From an uncultured Blautia sp. (GTDB lineage: Bacteria; Bacillota; Clostridia; Lachnospirales; Lachnospiraceae): DNA of 8,376 bases. Positions 5,963 to 8,376 of this stretch are shown in pieces. The stretch is taken from positions 1 through 8,376 of the forward strand of contig URWL01000067.1 of the NCBI GenBank assembly GCA_900551465.1, written 5' to 3'. Position 1 is the stretch's first letter, and each line of letters begins with the position of its first letter. Below the pieces are notes generated by a model. It was not told the DNA's origin and ran no database searches. It saw only the letters and a program-made list of their open reading frames with translations. Both the position numbers and the translations under genes were made by a program.

Positions 5963-7324
5963 TTAATTGGATATCAGGACAGTCCGGTGTACTTTTTTTC
6001 TTACAATAAGGAAGCAGCCCACCTGAAGGATGATGGTTGCAATCCAGGATGCCGGATAAGAAATAAAAAGAACCTCCAGACTTCTATGTGCAGGAAAGAT
6101 CATAAAGATCCAGATAATTCTCATGCCTACGGTTCCGATCACAGAGAGGATCATAGGCACTGCAGAATGGCCCATACCACGCAGAGCTCCGGGGAAAAGA
6201 TCCATTATGCCACAGAAGAAATATGGAACGGTAGTAAAAGAAAGAATTTCCATACCACAGCGTATTACCTCTGCCTCATCTGTATAGATCTTAAGCAGCT
6301 CTGGTCCGAAAATATAAGCACCGCAGCCCAGAGTCAGGGATATACCTACGGTAAGGATCATACAGTGAATAAGAACTTTATCCATTCTTTTTAATTTTCC
6401 TACGCCATAATTCTGGCTGGTAAAACTCATACATGCCTGCGTAACAGAATTTGCCGCTGCATAAAGAAAACCAAAAATATTGTTGGCTGCAGTATAGCCT
6501 GCCATTGCCACAGAACCAAAGGAATTGACCGAGGACTGAAGCAGTGCGTTGGAAAAATTAATCACTGTGCTCTGCAGACCTGCCGGAATTCCTACCTGAA
6601 AGATCTGTTTCAGATAAACCCACTTCAGAGTCAGCCGGGAAAAACGAAGCTGATAGCTTCCTTCTGATCGATAAAGACAACGCAGTACCAGTACACAGGA
6701 AATCATCTGAGATACCACGGTTGCAATTGCTACTCCCGCTACATCCAGATGAAAGCAGATTACAAGGATCATATTCAGAACTGCATTGATCACTCCGGAA
6801 ATGATCAGAAAAAGCAGCGGACGTTTTGTATCTCCTACAGAACGAAGGATAGCTGCTCCATAATTGTACAGCATAAAAAACGGCATTCCCATAAAGTAGA
6901 TGCGCATATAGAGTGCAGACTGCCCGATCACGTCTGCAGGAGTCCCCATAAGCTCCAGCGCGCTTCTGGCAAATCCCAGTCCTACAAGAGCCATCAGGAT
7001 TCCGCTTATGAGAGCCAATGCGATGGAGGTATGTACGGTTTCAGACATTTCCTTTGTTCTTCCCGAGGCATAAAACCGGGCACTGAGTACATTTGCTCCC
7101 AGAGAAATCCCAATAAACAGATTGGTAAATACGTTGATCAATGCGGTAGTAGAGCCTACTGCCGCAAGGGCAAGGCTTCCGCTGAACTTTCCCACCACCA
7201 CGATATCCACTGCATTAAACATCAGCTGCAGGATGCCGGACAGCATCAATGGAATAGAAAATGAGATCAGCTTGGGCATAATAGGCCCACTGCACATATC
7301 AATCTCGTATTTGTTCTTCTTCAA
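5963..7324 (-). CDS. MATE family efflux transporter
   Basis: A 453-residue integral membrane protein with about twelve hydrophobic segments arranged as two related halves, typical of MATE (multidrug and toxic compound extrusion) transporters of the NorM/DinF-like branch. The N-terminal signature is clear: SGPIMPKLISFSIPLM (12-27), followed by a membrane segment with LMFNAVDIVVVGKFSG and ISLGANVLSARFYASG. The second half has IPAGLQSTVINFSNALLQ, matching the start of the first repeat. MATE proteins export drugs or metabolites in exchange for Na+ or H+; the substrate here is not predictable. The start is TTG at 7324, supported by an AGGAGAGG site 4-7 bases upstream, and length is normal. It lies 50 bases after miaB and 45 before pucR, so it may be read with either. 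No specific link to the OPT operon is shown. Confidence 0.92.
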   Translation of the reverse strand: MKKNKYEIDMCSGPIMPKLISFSIPLMLSGILQLMFNAVDIVVVGKFSGSLALAAVGSTTALINVFTNLFIGISLGANVLSARFYASGRTKEMSETVHTSIALALISGILMALVGLGFARSALELMGTPADVIGQSALYMRIYFMGMPFFMLYNYGAAILRSVGDTKRPLLFLIISGVINAVLNMILVICFHLDVAGVAIATVVSQMISCVLVLRCLYRSEGSYQLRFSRLTLKWVYLKQIFQVGIPAGLQSTVINFSNALLQSSVNSFGSVAMAGYTAANNIFGFLYAAANSVTQACMSFTSQNYGVGKLKRMDKVLIHCMILTVGISLTLGCGAYIFGPELLKIYTDEAEVIRCGMEILSFTTVPYFFCGIMDLFPGALRGMGHSAVPMILSVIGTVGMRIIWIFMIFPAHRSLEVLFISYPASWIATIILQVGCFLIVRKKVHRTVLISN

Positions 7325-7374
7325 TTTTCCTCTCCTCTTTCCTTTTTTCGTATTTTAATTTCTGGAATGATCGA

Positions 7375-8376
7375 TTATTCGGACAGGCTTCCCAGATAAT
7401 AAAAACCTTTACATTCATCCAGTTTTACATTTACATAGGTTCCAAGAAGGCTTTCGTCTGCCGGGAAATGAACCAGAAGATTATACTGGGTTCTTCCTGT
7501 GAAAATACCTTTTTCTTTACTTTCCTCTTCTACAAGAACCTCCTGAACAGTTCCCTCAAAACGGGAAGAACGGATACGTCCCTGTTCCTGAACAAGCGTC
7601 AGAAGACGGTTAAAACGATCTTTTACCACATCCTCCGGCACCTGATCTTCTTTGGCAGCAGCAGGAGTTCCTGTTCTCTTAGAATAGATAAAGGTAAATG
7701 CTGTGTCATATCCTGCCTGTCTGACAACATCCAGCGTTTCCTGGAAATCTTCTTCTGTTTCTCCCGGGAAGCCTACAATAATATCTGTAGTCAGGGAAAT
7801 ATCCGGAATGGCTGTGCGGATCTTTTCCACAAGATTCAGATACTTCTCTTTGTCATAGCGTCTGTTCATTTCTTTCAGGATACGGCTGCTTCCGGACTGA
7901 AGAGGAAGGTGAAGATGATGACAGATTTTTTTACTTTTTGCCATTACCTCGATCAGCTCATCTGAAAGATCCTTTGGGTGAGAAGTCATGAAACGGATAC
8001 GCTTCAGTCCTTCAATATCCTCCAGCATAGTTAAAAGCTGCGCAAAGGTCACAGGAGTCTCCAGTGTCTTGCCATAGGAGTTTACATTCTGTCCAAGAAG
8101 CATGACTTCTGATACACCGTCAGCTACAAGGTTTTTAACCTCTTTTATGATCGCCTCAGGTTTACGGCTTCTTTCTCTTCCCCTTACATAAGGGACGATA
8201 CAATAACTGCAGAAATTATTGCATCCGAACATAATGTTTACGCCGGATTTAAAGGTATAATTCCGTTCCGTGGGAAGGTCCTCTACAATCTGGTCAGTGC
8301 CTTCCCAGATATCGATAAGCTGCATATCTGAAAGAAGCATTTCATAAAACAATTCCGCAAATTTAAAAATATTATG
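7375..8376 (-). CDS. miaB: tRNA-2-methylthio-N6-dimethylallyladenosine synthase MiaB (5' end missing)
   Basis: The C-terminal 333 residues of MiaB, a radical-SAM enzyme with two iron-sulphur clusters that adds a methylthio group to N6-isopentenyladenosine-37 of tRNAs reading UNN codons. The frame is open to the window edge and begins H-N-I-F-K-F-A-E, so the roughly 140-residue N-terminal UPF0004 domain lies outside. The radical-SAM motif is intact: Cys52, Cys56 and Cys59 of the visible part in FGCNNFCSYC. LLGQNVNSYG and LPLQSGS, typical of the methylthiotransferase family, follow. The last 63 residues form the TRAM RNA-binding domain. The TTG at 8352 should not be taken as the start, since the family sequence continues upstream. 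LGQNVNSYG and the HNI-x-K block favour MiaB over the related RimO or MtaB. The MATE gene follows in the same direction. Confidence 0.95.
   Translation of the reverse strand, partial: HNIFKFAELFYEMLLSDMQLIDIWEGTDQIVEDLPTERNYTFKSGVNIMFGCNNFCSYCIVPYVRGRERSRKPEAIIKEVKNLVADGVSEVMLLGQNVNSYGKTLETPVTFAQLLTMLEDIEGLKRIRFMTSHPKDLSDELIEVMAKSKKICHHLHLPLQSGSSRILKEMNRRYDKEKYLNLVEKIRTAIPDISLTTDIIVGFPGETEEDFQETLDVVRQAGYDTAFTFIYSKRTGTPAAAKEDQVPEDVVKDRFNRLLTLVQEQGRIRSSRFEGTVQEVLVEEESKEKGIFTGRTQYNLLVHFPADESLLGTYVNVKLDECKGFYYLGSLSE

Noticed and set aside
5774..6394. A 206-codon plus-strand open frame opposite the pucR start and the MATE 3' end
   Set aside because: It spans two well-supported genes on the other strand, has no family motif and no credible start signal.
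8350..8352. TTG at 8352 as the start of the miaB frame
   Set aside because: The upstream codons HNIFKFAE match MiaB family sequence and the frame is open to the edge, so this is an internal leucine.
1..8376. CRISPR array, tRNA/rRNA genes, insertion sequence, attachment sites or phage-defence genes
   Set aside because: I saw no regularly spaced repeats, no tRNA cloverleaf, no transposase or integrase motif and no terminal inverted repeats; the window is almost fully occupied by ordinary co-directional genes.

Overview
All seven substantial genes lie on the minus strand and read from right to left. Strong AGGAGG-type ribosome binding sites, several TTG/GTG starts, moderate GC (mid-40s % by eye) and the MiaB sequence suggest a low-to-moderate-GC Firmicute, most likely a Lachnospiraceae-like Clostridium. 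The taxonomic call is inference; no rRNA or other firm marker is present.

Right edge (8376-5963): the C-terminal two thirds of miaB, a tRNA methylthiotransferase whose N-terminus lies outside the window, is followed by a complete MATE-family efflux transporter. Centre (5917-4703): a PucR-family transcriptional regulator with a C-terminal helix-turn-helix. Next comes a 225-base non-coding stretch (4702-4478) that looks like the control region of the genes below it. It holds a tandem/dyad TGTGCA-type motif, a candidate sigma-A promoter, and a terminator-like hairpin with a T tract just before the ribosome binding site of the next gene.

Left half (4477 to the left edge): a tightly packed operon. 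It encodes an OPT/YSL-family membrane transporter split into two overlapping frames (223 and about 344 residues), a DUF917 (S-methyl-thiohydantoin desulfurase-like) protein, a DUF1177 protein, an AroM-family protein related to the Asp/Glu/hydantoin racemase fold, and the first six codons of another gene that runs off the window. Gaps between these genes are 12-28 bases.

The simplest reading is that PucR senses a small molecule and controls an uptake-and-breakdown module. The OPT/YSL protein would import a peptide-like, cyclic-amide or metal-chelate substrate, and the DUF917, DUF1177 and AroM proteins would process it in the cytoplasm. Every enzyme in the module belongs to a family with little or no biochemistry, so the substrate and pathway are unknown; this is the best candidate in the window for an undescribed system. 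The other points that merit checking are the OPT frame break at 3806-3837 and the leader hairpin at 4500-4533.
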